The notes below the pieces were generated by a model. It made no database searches and was not told the DNA's origin. It was given only the letters and a program-made list of their open reading frames with translations. A DNA stretch of 64,000 nt from Linnemannia elongata (lineage: Eukaryota; Mortierellomycota; Mortierellomycetes; Mortierellales; Mortierellaceae). The position numbers and the translations under genes were made by a program. Position 1 is the stretch's first letter; every line of letters starts with the position of its first letter. This document shows, in pieces, positions 36,143-45,969 of this stretch. The DNA is taken from the NCBI GenBank assembly GCA_036320915.1, contig JAXBDG010000009.1, forward strand, positions 2,108,001 to 2,172,000, read 5' to 3'.

Positions 36143-37441
36143 TCATGTTCATATTGAAGGTGTCTCCGCCAAGTGTATGTCTGCTGTCTAGTCAGAGTGC
36201 GAAAGGACCATTGTGAGCATACTGTATGTGCAGCCCAGAACTTGAAGGAAGCAAAGTAAGCGATCGGGGATGGATTCAGCCGTCCCTGACTCTTTCTCCA
36301 AATTTAAGTTTGTATTTCTCTGTGTTGGAAGAAGGAGGGATGTGGAGGGGTAGCTGGACAGGCTGACTCCTTTCTGTACTCACGGGCTTCTTGAAAAGTC
36401 GGAAATTGATGACTGGGTTGAAGGGCATATGGCGGCTCAATTGACCCTTGTTGCCGGTTGATATAGTTTCTCTCTACCTATGCCTGTCAAGTGATGTTAG
36501 CGCGACCGTGCAGGTATATCACATCAAAGCAATATGTACTTTTTTCCTTCCACAACAGATTGGTGAGAAGAATGAGCATTAGTCTATGGTGTTCATATGT
36601 GCTCGACTCCTTGTCCTCACCGCAGACTGTTCATTGTATTTGCGCGGGTGTGCTTCTATATTCCATGCTATGATGGTTAGCATGCGCCACCAACTTCAAC
36701 CTGTGGAAATCATCTCCTTGACGCGTCCGTGAGGCTAGATGTCTCAGATAGGTGAACCTTTGATCAGGAATAGACACCATAGCCTCGCCTTCGATGCTAT
36801 GAACACACGATGGGAAGGGGTTTTGATCAATTTGCACCTTAGTGATTCTGTGCTTCTCTACTCTCTCTGTCCCCATGGCCTGTGCCACCAAATGCAAAGC
36901 GAAAGAAAGAGTGACGCTTGCGCTTGATTGCGATGGGGTCGATAGGACCAAAAACAACATATACAAGAGGGCACAAAGGTCTATGCCACAAACACAATAC
37001 ATAGTCGCCATTCGAGGATCGACTTTAATGTTTCTTCATCCTTTTCCCTTTTTTTTCTCCTTGCGATTCCATCTTCACCACCCAGTTGCATTCCACTCAC
37101 GTCAGCTCATCCTCATCCTCATCTTCATCCGTCTTACCTCTGACCGCAGCTCCACTTCATCCCACGTTCTGGTTGTAATTCTATTCTGCGGAAGAAAGAG
37201 AGAAACGCCCGCTAGGTGTATCCTTGCCAACAAACGCAACGTCGCACTTACAGCGGCAGCACCTCGCCCCGTCCACAACGAGTACGACCTTTCACGACCC
37301 AATTGCCTGAACGGTAATGATTCTTTGTTACCGACAGCCATTAATTCGCCCCGTTTGTACTTCGCACGTTAGTTACATGTTCAAACGCCTCCTTTAGAAG
37401 CAGGTACCACGAACCATCCCTCTACCACTCTCGCAGGGTCA

Positions 37442-37448
37442 TATATAA
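37442..37448 (+). promoter_or_regulatory. TATA box of the STAND/WD40 gene
   Basis: TATATAA about 205 bases before the probable 5'-UTR intron and 415 bases before the start codon; position and orientation fit the gene at 37863. Confidence 0.45.
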
Positions 37449-37653
37449 GCCCAGTGTCGAGCCTCGATAGGTACGCACGAGCTGTACGGCTGAGCATTCA
37501 TGAACAATTATAATCCTGTGAGTTGTGGTCTCTAATCGTTGACTTTATTCTCATCTTATTAGATACGTCGCCCACAGCCACCACCACGCAGCGTAGCGAG
37601 TGCTAGTTGTCTTCCCATATTTTGCTGACATAAAGTCGTTTATCTTGATAAAG

Positions 37654-37834
37654 GTATGTATTTAAAGTGTCGTAGCAGACGTGAGAGAAGGAGGATGATT
37701 CAATCGTCATTAACTGCGAGAAGAGGACCCCGAGATAGTACCTGTGTCGATAAGAAGGCTCGAAATGATAAGGATGAGACAGTGAGATATGTGAGCCTTT
37801 TCTCACGCATTTTTATTTTTTTCATGTTTAACAG
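37654..37834 (+). other. probable 5'-UTR intron of the STAND/WD40 gene
   Basis: Donor AAG|GTATGT at 37654 and a T-rich tract ending TTTAACAG at 37834. Removing it takes out the in-frame upstream ATG at 37656, leaving ATG 37863 as the first start. Confidence 0.55.
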
Positions 37835-37862
37835 GAGGAATAATATACGCCTCGACTTCGCC

Positions 37863-40800
37863 ATGACGACCTCAGGACAGGAAAAGTTGGATGGGGACTC
37901 AAACATTAAAGGCCTACAACCGTTGCTCCTGGTCGATCCAAAATCCTTGACCACTCCATCACCCATCAGATTCAACAGCCAGAACGATTTGTCGGTTGCA
38001 GTCCCAGTCATCTCAAAGCCATCTTATAATCCGGACAACTCAAAATCCATTGCAGCATCTCTACTCTCGCATCAACAAACTACCCAGGGCTATGCAGATT
38101 TTTTCCTTAAAAACGTCGATGTGTCATCTCCCCTGGTCTCATTACCTCACCCAAGCGCCCGCCTTGAGACCACTGCTCAATTAGCCTATTGCAACAGTTT
38201 GCTCCGCACTCATATGTCGTCGTCATTGGACTCTACGGGGATCACTACTTTGGAGTCGACTCAGCAGGCATCAGTGGATTCGATCCTTCAGGATGAGGAT
38301 GAGAGTGCTCAGATTCGCTGGTTAGCCGCTAGGGTCGTTGAAGAATTTGTGGCGGACAGTATCAAAACACCAGACAAGGTCGCCGAGGTCGTTCTCCTCG
38401 GGTCATCTCTCGGTCAGGAGGATTACCGCAGGCTGCTCAACTGCTTCATCGCCGAGTTCGAGACCACAAGTCTGTTGGACATCAGCTTGCTTCAGGGGCT
38501 CGTCCAGCTTGTCCAATGTGCTCAGCCTGACTACCTCCTTCCTGACGACCTTGTCCGTATTCTCGTTATCCTTCGAACCCGCCTTCAAGAGACCCATCAG
38601 CAATCGACCAAGCACCCTTATTATCTGACCTTGGCGCTCTCATGCCTCCTGGATGTCATGGTCGAAGGCAAGGTCCGGGATCTAAGTCGTGTCGTTGACC
38701 ATGATCCCCTGTCGGCACTCCTGCGCCAACTGACGAGCAACTCGGATCCGTACCTTAAGCATCAAGCCACCTATGCCTTGCAGGCACTGCTTCACATTCC
38801 CAACGATGAGACTCGTAGGCAGTTCATACTGCGGCATACAGGAAATATCGCCATGGGTCTCCTTGGAGTTGCGAGTGTGTGCAAACTGGATATCAGTGGG
38901 TTCACTGAGGGAGCTGGGAAGGTGGTCAAAGCTGCCGAGGAGGTCGTTGAGGTTGGTGCCAAGGTGCTCGGCGGCGTTCAGTCGATGCGCGAGAGCGGAC
39001 AGGACATTTCCGTGAGCGTGAAAGGAGGATTCCTGTCTGGTGGACGTCTACTCTGGTACGCTGCATTGCGTGAAGCTCAGGAACACGTTCGCAGCGGCCG
39101 ACTGGCAGATTTCAACCGCCTGGTCTTTGAGGCTCCTTGCCGTGGAGATGTCGAGTTTCAATGGGGCGTCGGTCAGCTCCTTGGAGAGATTGCTGCCAAT
39201 TCGCAGTGGGAGGTCGCCACTCGTCAGCAAGCCGTCAACCTTCTTGCTGCGCTTTACAAGGACGATAACATCAGGACCTTCAATGATGAGATTGTCTCTT
39301 GGATCTTGCAGATCCTCCGCAAGCTTGTCGCGCTATCCGATCTATCCATTTCAGACTATACTCAGTCGACTCTTCATGATCTGGATAAGGAAGGCAACGC
39401 TACCACGCAGGACCTCTACGACATCGTGGCAGCCCCTCTCAGTTCGTATCCAATCAAGGCTGGCCTGCCTGTTCCCTCGTCTTCGCCACTACTTGCTGGA
39501 GTACTTGTTATTCCTGATGTCGAGTACGACATTCGCAGTTTGAGACGCCAACGCATGGATAGTCATACCAGATCGTTGTACATCCCGCCACAAGCCAAGC
39601 CAAGCCTCAAGTCTGACGAGGCCACCCTGTTTCCACTAATGGAGAAGGTGCTCGAGTTTGCTGAGAGTCACCAACAAGTGCTCCTGCTGCTGGGTGATTC
39701 AGGAGCAGGAAAGTCGACATTTTGTCAGAAACTAGAGCACAAACTATGGACGAGTTACAGACCCTACGGACCCATCCCACTTTACATCAACCTCCCCACC
39801 ATTGACAACCCGGCGCAGGACCTTATCGGCAAGGAGTTGGGCTATCAGAACTTTTCGGAGGCGCAAATCCAGGAGCTTAAGCTGCACCGAGAGTTCATTC
39901 TCATCTGCGACGGATATGACGAAAGTCAGCTCAAGACCAACCTTCACACCACCAATTCTTTCAATCAGCCAGGTCAATGGAAGGTCAAGATGGTTGTCAG
40001 CTGCCGGAGCCAGTACTTGGGACAGGATTATCGTTCTCGGTTTCAGCCCCGGCCAACTGACCACTATGCCCGTGCCACATCCGATCTTCTGCTGGAGGCC
40101 GTGATTGCGCCTTTCACCAAGGTCCAGATCGAGCAGTATGTCGACCAATACGTCAAAGAGTTGCCAGCGGACGACGATGTCCATGCGCCTCCAATATGGT
40201 CAAAGGATGAGTACATGGAGAAGCTGACCAAAATCCCCAAGATGATGGAGCTAGTGTCGAATCCGTTCTTGCTGACTTTATCGCTGAAGGCGTTGCCGGA
40301 GGTTATTGGATCCAGGAAGGAGCTTTCGATTATCCGGATAACCCGAGTTCAGTTGTACGATGGATTCGTTAACCGATGGCTCGAAGTCAACAAGCGGAGG
40401 TTGGAGGTTAGTACATTGAGCGAGAACGAGCGTTCGGCATTCGATATGATCCTCGACGACGGCTTTCTCTACCACGGTATCGAGTTCCAAAAGGATCTCG
40501 CTGCGGCGATCTTCAAGGAGCAGAAAGGACAGCCCGTCGTCAGCTACACTCATCTCCGCGACAACAAGTCCTGGAAGTCCTTGTTCTTCAGTCCTGACGC
40601 GCACACCAAGATACTACGGGAGTGTAGCACCGTGACAAGGTCTGGCCACCACTTCCGCTTCATCCATCGTTCTCTTCTGGAGTACTTTTATTCCCGTACA
40701 GTCTACGATCCTATCGACTACAATACCGACGCGTCATCGTGCGACCGCTCGGCGCCTACAGATCCTAAAAGCAAGCTGTCGCAGAGTAACTTTGTTGACG

Positions 40801-43094
40801 AGCCCTCCGTATTACAGTTCTTAGCCGAGCGTATAGAGATGGATCTTTTGTTCAAGAAACAGCTTCTCGCTGTGGTCGAAGACTCCAAGGTGGATGAGCA
40901 GGGTGGCCAAGCGGGGTCAAATGCGATTTCGATCTTGGTCAAGGCGGAGACACAATTCAACGGGGCCGAATTAAGCGGCATCAGAATTCCAGGAGCCGAT
41001 CTTTGCGGGGGATCTTTTGATTCTGCAAACTTGGAAGGAGCAGATCTGAGTGGTGCCAACCTGAGAAAGGTATGGTTGAGGCAGGCGAACCTCAACAGGA
41101 CGCGGATGACAAAAGTGCAATTTGGAGAGCTTCCATATCTCAGGATGGAGAAGGAGGTCCTGGGCTGCGCGCTTTCTTACGACGGAAAACTACTCGCTGT
41201 ATCGATAAATGAGACTGGGATCGACATATTCAGCACCGCGACATGGATAAGGACCGCCAGCCACTCCGGGGGAGGCGCCATTGCAATTTCGCCAACAACA
41301 AGAGAGCTCGCCAAGAGTCTTCAAAAGAGCAGCATCGTGGAGGTCGGCGACATTCTGACCGGTAAACTCCGACTCGTCTTGTCTGGTCACATTGATGAAG
41401 TTACCAGCATTGCCTACTCGCCGGACGGATCACTGATAGCCACCGCAAGCAAGGACACCACGTTACGACTTTGGTCAACCTCTTCTGGCGAGTCCCTTCA
41501 TACCTTGAACGGTCACTCTGAGTGTGTCAACCGCGTCGCCTTCTCACCAATCGGATCCCAACTTGTATCCTGCAGCGAGGACAAAACATTGCGAACCTGG
41601 AGCGCTCAGACGGGCGAGTTGCTCATAGTCTTTAATGGACACAAACATGGTGTTGTCTCTGTGTCCTACTCTCCCGATGGTCGTAAACTTGCTTCCGGCG
41701 CTTCCAACGGAGGTATTGGGTTCTGGGATGCCAAGACTGGCGAGAACACCCTCGGGATTGTCGGTCACGTCGACACCGTCGAATGCTTAGCCTTTTCACC
41801 GAACGGCCATCAGATAGCCTCCTGCGGTCCTAGCGGGACTATTTGTCTTTGGGACTCTCAGAACGGAGAACTGTTAAACACGCTCACTGGCCACCTCTTC
41901 CGTGTCACTAGTGTTGATTTCTCACCAGAAGGGGACTACATAGTGTCGGGCTCGTGGGACTGGACCGTGCGGCTTTGGAAAGCTGGAGAAGGAAAGAATT
42001 CGCCGGATGGGTTCTCAGAGAGCGACACTGGCGGCTGGGGATGTGTTGCCCTCTCACCCTCAGACGGCAAATACATTGTTACGGGCAACACCAACGGCGC
42101 GATATGTATTTGGGAGACGTTGTCCGGCAACCTAATCACCTCTATGACCAGTTTTCCCGACTCCATTCAGGCGGTGGTATTTTCACCATGCGGAAAGCGG
42201 GTCGCCTCTGTATCTGGCCATGATGTGCAACTTTGGTGCACTCAGACAGGAGAGTGTCTGCGGATCTTCAAGGGACATACATCATATGGATTCGCTATTG
42301 CGTTTTCTCCCAGTGGACACCAACTAGTTTCGGGCGGCCAGGACCTGACTGTTCGAACTTGGGATGTTGGAGTGGGGGAACCTGTGTTTATTCTGGAGGG
42401 CCATACCGACGTTGTCATGGAAGTTGTCTACTCCCCAAGCGGCCACCAGATTGCCTCCTGCGGCGACGATGGGACAGCTCGATTATGGAACGCCGCGACA
42501 GGAGACTTACTCTTCACCATGAACCATCCAGAGGGTATCTCACAGGCGATTTATTCCATGGACGGACAGGATCTCATAACCATCTCACCCGGTGACGGTA
42601 TCCTTCGGTGTTGGGATCCACAATCCGGCCAGCCCATTGATCGACAGGAGGAGATCTACCTGAACATTATTTGTTGCTGCTTCTCGCCCGATGGGAACCT
42701 CGTCGCTTCAGGAGATAGGGAAGGGCTGTTCAGGTTGTGGGATCGGTCGACGGGAGCGTTTGTGCGAGTTTTTCAATCAATGATTGGACTGACCCTTGCG
42801 ATCCAGTGGAAACAGGATTCGGAAGGCAGGCATTACCTGGCTACAATCGATCTGGGGTCGGTGAGGGTATGGAAACTGATTGAGAAGGAGAAGGGCGGTT
42901 ACTCGTTACTGCTTTTGTGGAGTTCAGGAAGGAAGGAGCTTTCTCTGGAAGATGCAAATGTCTGCGGCGAGAGCGAAGGTGATGGTGCTGTTGGGTTGAG
43001 TCCGATCGATCTCGAGTTGATGAAGCAGCGTGGAGCAATTACTGAGCTCAAGGTTAGGAGCGAGTCAAACGACAATCCTGCGCACGAAGAATAA
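37863..43094 (+). CDS. NLR-like STAND NTPase: NACHT-type NTPase, pentapeptide repeats, 14 WD40 repeats, 1743 aa
   Basis: Single large exon. Residues about 130-560 are alpha-helical, HEAT/ARM-like. A P-loop GDSGAGKS lies at 611-618 and a Walker B-like FILICDGYDE at 678-687, followed by NACHT-style sensor and winged-helix sequence (KMMELVSNPFLLTLSLKAL, FRFIHRSLLEYF). Pentapeptide repeats (A(D/N)L units, about 1032-1084) follow: GADLCG, ANLEGADLSGANL. The rest is 14 WD40 units, enough for two seven-bladed propellers. STAND proteins of this layout act as ligand-triggered molecular switches; fungal ones are tied to non-self recognition and programmed cell death. No N-terminal killer domain such as HET or Goodbye is recognised, so the output is unknown. 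A decayed copy of the WD40 half lies at 6.4-7.8 kb. The start follows a likely 5'-UTR intron. Confidence 0.9.
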   Translation: MTTSGQEKLDGDSNIKGLQPLLLVDPKSLTTPSPIRFNSQNDLSVAVPVISKPSYNPDNSKSIAASLLSHQQTTQGYADFFLKNVDVSSPLVSLPHPSARLETTAQLAYCNSLLRTHMSSSLDSTGITTLESTQQASVDSILQDEDESAQIRWLAARVVEEFVADSIKTPDKVAEVVLLGSSLGQEDYRRLLNCFIAEFETTSLLDISLLQGLVQLVQCAQPDYLLPDDLVRILVILRTRLQETHQQSTKHPYYLTLALSCLLDVMVEGKVRDLSRVVDHDPLSALLRQLTSNSDPYLKHQATYALQALLHIPNDETRRQFILRHTGNIAMGLLGVASVCKLDISGFTEGAGKVVKAAEEVVEVGAKVLGGVQSMRESGQDISVSVKGGFLSGGRLLWYAALREAQEHVRSGRLADFNRLVFEAPCRGDVEFQWGVGQLLGEIAANSQWEVATRQQAVNLLAALYKDDNIRTFNDEIVSWILQILRKLVALSDLSISDYTQSTLHDLDKEGNATTQDLYDIVAAPLSSYPIKAGLPVPSSSPLLAGVLVIPDVEYDIRSLRRQRMDSHTRSLYIPPQAKPSLKSDEATLFPLMEKVLEFAESHQQVLLLLGDSGAGKSTFCQKLEHKLWTSYRPYGPIPLYINLPTIDNPAQDLIGKELGYQNFSEAQIQELKLHREFILICDGYDESQLKTNLHTTNSFNQPGQWKVKMVVSCRSQYLGQDYRSRFQPRPTDHYARATSDLLLEAVIAPFTKVQIEQYVDQYVKELPADDDVHAPPIWSKDEYMEKLTKIPKMMELVSNPFLLTLSLKALPEVIGSRKELSIIRITRVQLYDGFVNRWLEVNKRRLEVSTLSENERSAFDMILDDGFLYHGIEFQKDLAAAIFKEQKGQPVVSYTHLRDNKSWKSLFFSPDAHTKILRECSTVTRSGHHFRFIHRSLLEYFYSRTVYDPIDYNTDASSCDRSAPTDPKSKLSQSNFVDEPSVLQFLAERIEMDLLFKKQLLAVVEDSKVDEQGGQAGSNAISILVKAETQFNGAELSGIRIPGADLCGGSFDSANLEGADLSGANLRKVWLRQANLNRTRMTKVQFGELPYLRMEKEVLGCALSYDGKLLAVSINETGIDIFSTATWIRTASHSGGGAIAISPTTRELAKSLQKSSIVEVGDILTGKLRLVLSGHIDEVTSIAYSPDGSLIATASKDTTLRLWSTSSGESLHTLNGHSECVNRVAFSPIGSQLVSCSEDKTLRTWSAQTGELLIVFNGHKHGVVSVSYSPDGRKLASGASNGGIGFWDAKTGENTLGIVGHVDTVECLAFSPNGHQIASCGPSGTICLWDSQNGELLNTLTGHLFRVTSVDFSPEGDYIVSGSWDWTVRLWKAGEGKNSPDGFSESDTGGWGCVALSPSDGKYIVTGNTNGAICIWETLSGNLITSMTSFPDSIQAVVFSPCGKRVASVSGHDVQLWCTQTGECLRIFKGHTSYGFAIAFSPSGHQLVSGGQDLTVRTWDVGVGEPVFILEGHTDVVMEVVYSPSGHQIASCGDDGTARLWNAATGDLLFTMNHPEGISQAIYSMDGQDLITISPGDGILRCWDPQSGQPIDRQEEIYLNIICCCFSPDGNLVASGDREGLFRLWDRSTGAFVRVFQSMIGLTLAIQWKQDSEGRHYLATIDLGSVRVWKLIEKEKGGYSLLLLWSSGRKELSLEDANVCGESEGDGAVGLSPIDLELMKQRGAITELKVRSESNDNPAHEE

Positions 43095-43102
43095 ACTCAA
43101 CT

Positions 43103-43140
<38 letters not shown>

Positions 43141-43541
43141 GAAGAGCCTTGGTCTAAAATGATGTTGAACCACATCAGTTTGAAAAACGCGAATAGAGAA
43201 GGCATGGTTTTTGGGTTGTTTTAAGTCGGGGTATGGTATAGAGAGGTAAGACAATAAAAAAAAACCCCCCACATCTAGTGAGACATTTTCTTGTTAGGTC
43301 GCGATGGAGGCGGTGAGAGGACACTTGCGTAATGGGATGCGATTGAAGCAATCGTTTAAAGCTGCTTTTTGTTTATATTTCTTTTTTTCATGGCCACTCA
43401 AATAAAGCAAGCGTGATATCTACTGTTGCTGCAAAAAAAAAAAAAAAAAAGACTGCACAAACGGGCTCGCCAATACCGAAGGATAGAAAGTTGCAGGGAG
43501 CGGTTAACAGTTGAAGTAGGTCACGTCGGTGGGACATGTCC
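43095..43541. other. short intergenic region with two homopolymers
   Basis: Convergent 3' flanks of the STAND gene and the F-box-like gene. It holds T35 at 43105-43139 and an A run near 43433-43450. No gene. Confidence 0.6.
43105..43139. repeat. T35 homopolymer 10 nt after a stop codon
   Basis: Thirty-five T's on the sense strand, directly downstream of the STAND/WD40 gene stop codon. Confidence 0.95.
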
Positions 43542-45062
43542 TCATGGACGTCGACGAAAGTTCGCAGTGCCAAAGTACACATCACGCAACTTGCCCAGTC
43601 CTCGAATCAGCCCCAGGTAGCCTCGCAACATCTCAGATGTACCCAAGACATCTCGGTATCGCCGACTCCGAGAGTATTTCCTGCAGTAACTCCATTCCTT
43701 CATAGTTGGGTCGGTCTCGGCCATCTCTTCCAATACACGTATGATTACCTTGCTCTCAAAAGAAATCATAAACTCTAGGTCGAGTTTCTCCACGTCCTTG
43801 CATCCCCATGGTTGGCTCGACAAAACCGACAATGTGTCCTCGCCACCGGTTGTTGCTTGACAGCGTAGGGAAATATCTCTCAGCCTCTGTCCTAGGACAA
43901 GCAGCTCCAGTATTCCATTGTCGTCCATTTGTCCATCAGTCGTAATTAGCAGGCGCTCCAAAGTGGGTGCATGTGATGCTATTGCCACTGCCAGCCTAAT
44001 CCCTAGTCCTTCTGCATCCACCTTGAGCTCGACCAATCCTTTCGTGAAAGCACGTCCTATGAAGTGTGCAAGCTGCTCTTCACCACCCTGGTCGTCGCTC
44101 CAAATCACCACTTTGCGAATAACCGGAGACCGATCGCGGAGGATGGCCGTAAGACCGCCGAGCTCAGCTCTCCTTGGCAATTCCATAGAAAGGTACTCCA
44201 GTTGAGGGCAGTCAAACAAAACGTCCTCAAGTTCCTGAACTCCTGAAAAGTGCTCCCGCTCCCGTATCGAGTTATACGTCCCCTCAGAGCTGAACCTGAT
44301 GTCCAAAGTCCTGAGGCGAGGAAAGGCCAGTCGCTCTTCCGCGGCAGAAATGGAATGGTTGCCGCCGCAGCCTCGTCTCACTGGTGAAAGATCGCCTGGT
44401 CGCAGTCCAGTAAGCTTGCCCATTCGTAAACAAGTCAAGCTGCCGGATACAGCCATCAATGCCCCAAATAAGTTCCTGTTGGATACATCCCAATAGTAAA
44501 GACGAAGGTCCTGAATACTGGACAGTCCCACAAAGTCGTCAGCCTCCAGCAGAGGATGCGGGCGGCATCCACTCCATTTTAACATCTCCAGGTTAGGGTT
44601 GTTGCGAACAAATTGCCTATGTACTGCCATGGATCCTAAGCGCACACTCCCATATTCGTCTATTTCCAGTGTCAGCAGTCGAGTGCAATTGAAGGGTCCT
44701 GGGTGACGAATGTAGGAGTAGACATGTCGGAAGAGATGACTGTGGCGGGTGATAATGTCGTTTGGAATGTTGGGCATTGCGTCGCCATCATAAGCTCGCC
44801 AGAGGACAGGGAGGATGGCGTTGTACCATGTTTTGGAGACCAAAAGGCAGGACCGGAGGTCGTCAGGCGCAAAGAGCAAGATGTCATTGCCACAGATATC
44901 TGAGTTCTCTTCCCATGGCGACAGGAAATATCCAACTTGCGCAATGATCTCTGGAAGGTCAAGGGGGTTTGTATAATTGAACGGGCGAGTTGAGTTAGTC
45001 GGCCTTGTTGAGCCTATGATGGCGAAATAAGGGTATGCATGCGGCATTAACACGGTCAGCAT
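43542..45062 (-). CDS. F-box-like / leucine-rich-repeat-like protein, 506 aa
   Basis: Single exon. After a short N-terminus, residues about 30-90 read as a diverged F-box: NPLDLPEIIAQVGYFL, then LRSCLLVSKTWYNAILPVLW, the Leu-Pro start and W/L end typical of fungal F-box proteins. The rest has irregular leucine-rich units (LEMLKWSGCR, LRLYYW, LEYLSMELP, LKVDAEGLGI). F-box proteins usually link SKP1-cullin ubiquitin ligases to substrates, and this one probably does the same. The substrate is unknown. It is divergent from a second F-box-like gene at 45970, with about 900 bp between starts. Such genes are commonly expanded in this fungal group. Met at 45047 is an alternative start. Confidence 0.7.
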   Translation of the reverse strand: MLTVLMPHAYPYFAIIGSTRPTNSTRPFNYTNPLDLPEIIAQVGYFLSPWEENSDICGNDILLFAPDDLRSCLLVSKTWYNAILPVLWRAYDGDAMPNIPNDIITRHSHLFRHVYSYIRHPGPFNCTRLLTLEIDEYGSVRLGSMAVHRQFVRNNPNLEMLKWSGCRPHPLLEADDFVGLSSIQDLRLYYWDVSNRNLFGALMAVSGSLTCLRMGKLTGLRPGDLSPVRRGCGGNHSISAAEERLAFPRLRTLDIRFSSEGTYNSIREREHFSGVQELEDVLFDCPQLEYLSMELPRRAELGGLTAILRDRSPVIRKVVIWSDDQGGEEQLAHFIGRAFTKGLVELKVDAEGLGIRLAVAIASHAPTLERLLITTDGQMDDNGILELLVLGQRLRDISLRCQATTGGEDTLSVLSSQPWGCKDVEKLDLEFMISFESKVIIRVLEEMAETDPTMKEWSYCRKYSRSRRYRDVLGTSEMLRGYLGLIRGLGKLRDVYFGTANFRRRP

Positions 45063-45969
45063 TGGTAATTCATCTCTGGGGGTGCGCTATCGTGTTTTTC
45101 TTGTCGTTAGCGTCCCTTTTTTGAAATGGCTAACGACAACAAGTGTAAGAAACACTCTGTGCCCGTCAGTTGGACAAGTGTAAGTCGTCCTTCACGGCCA
45201 TTGTGTCTTTTGCATATGTGGAGAAAAATATGCTCAGTCGCCTTATCCTGTTCTGATGCAAGGTCTAACAATCGCGCTGCTCAACCATTAGTTGAGTCTG
45301 GGTTTTGGTGGCAATTGAACTCAATATGCGTTTTTGCGCACAAACACGACGAACCTGTTGACTGAGACCGTGTCTGCATTGCCGGCAAGTTGATACTGTG
45401 CGAAAAGCGATTCAAAAATAGTGTGTAATGTAATCCTAATCACGCATTCTTGCTTTGTCGTGGTGGTCTTTCGAGAGGTGCGCTTTGGTGGAAGTGATGA
45501 ACAAACGAGAGACCTGCAAAGAATGACAGAAAAGACAAATGAAAAGGACGCAGCCTATCTTGGAGCAGATATTCATTCTTAAGGGGATCGTCTCTGATCG
45601 AAATTGATCAAACCAGTGCAACGGTTTGCTCTCCCTCCCTCACGTTTACTTTTTCTGCTGCTTTGCATGCAAAGCCATTACCAATACGCGAGGGTAGCAC
45701 CTTGTCTGTCCGTCTCTTAGACGCCTCTTCTACTCCTCCACTCAGCCCTTTTTCTCTTGCTAGGTTGTCTGCTGCTGCAGGGGGTCGCTCACCTTCCTTT
45801 CTGCTTTTGGTCCGATCAGCCATCTTCTCTTTTTCTTTTCATTCATCCCCATCACACTTCGTGATTTCACATTCATTCAACCGACATCTCTCCCTTACAC
45901 CAACAAATCCGTCACACTCCTACATTCGCGCTCTTACGTTCACACTAGGACTTTCTTAACATACATCAG
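45063..45969. other. divergent promoter region of two F-box-like genes
   Basis: About 900 bp without a supported frame. The 250 bases before the right-hand gene are CT-rich on its coding strand. Confidence 0.5.

Larger units (their letters stand above)
34403..37653. other. 3.2-kb gene-free upstream region of receptor copy 1
   Basis: No convincing coding frame. The first 240 bases are purine-rich on the + strand, so CT-rich on the receptor strand. The stretch 35315-36142 contains blocks that recur in order upstream of receptor copy 2 (see the separate entries and findings). The right end is the promoter side of the STAND gene. Confidence 0.6.

Noticed and set aside
36842..37372. 176-residue open frame, plus strand
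   Set aside because: No family pattern, mixed composition, and it overlaps the promoter side of the STAND gene.
37656..37862. N-terminal extension of the STAND gene from an upstream ATG
   Set aside because: The upstream ATG lies inside a probable 5'-UTR intron and the added residues are basic and unlike the rest.
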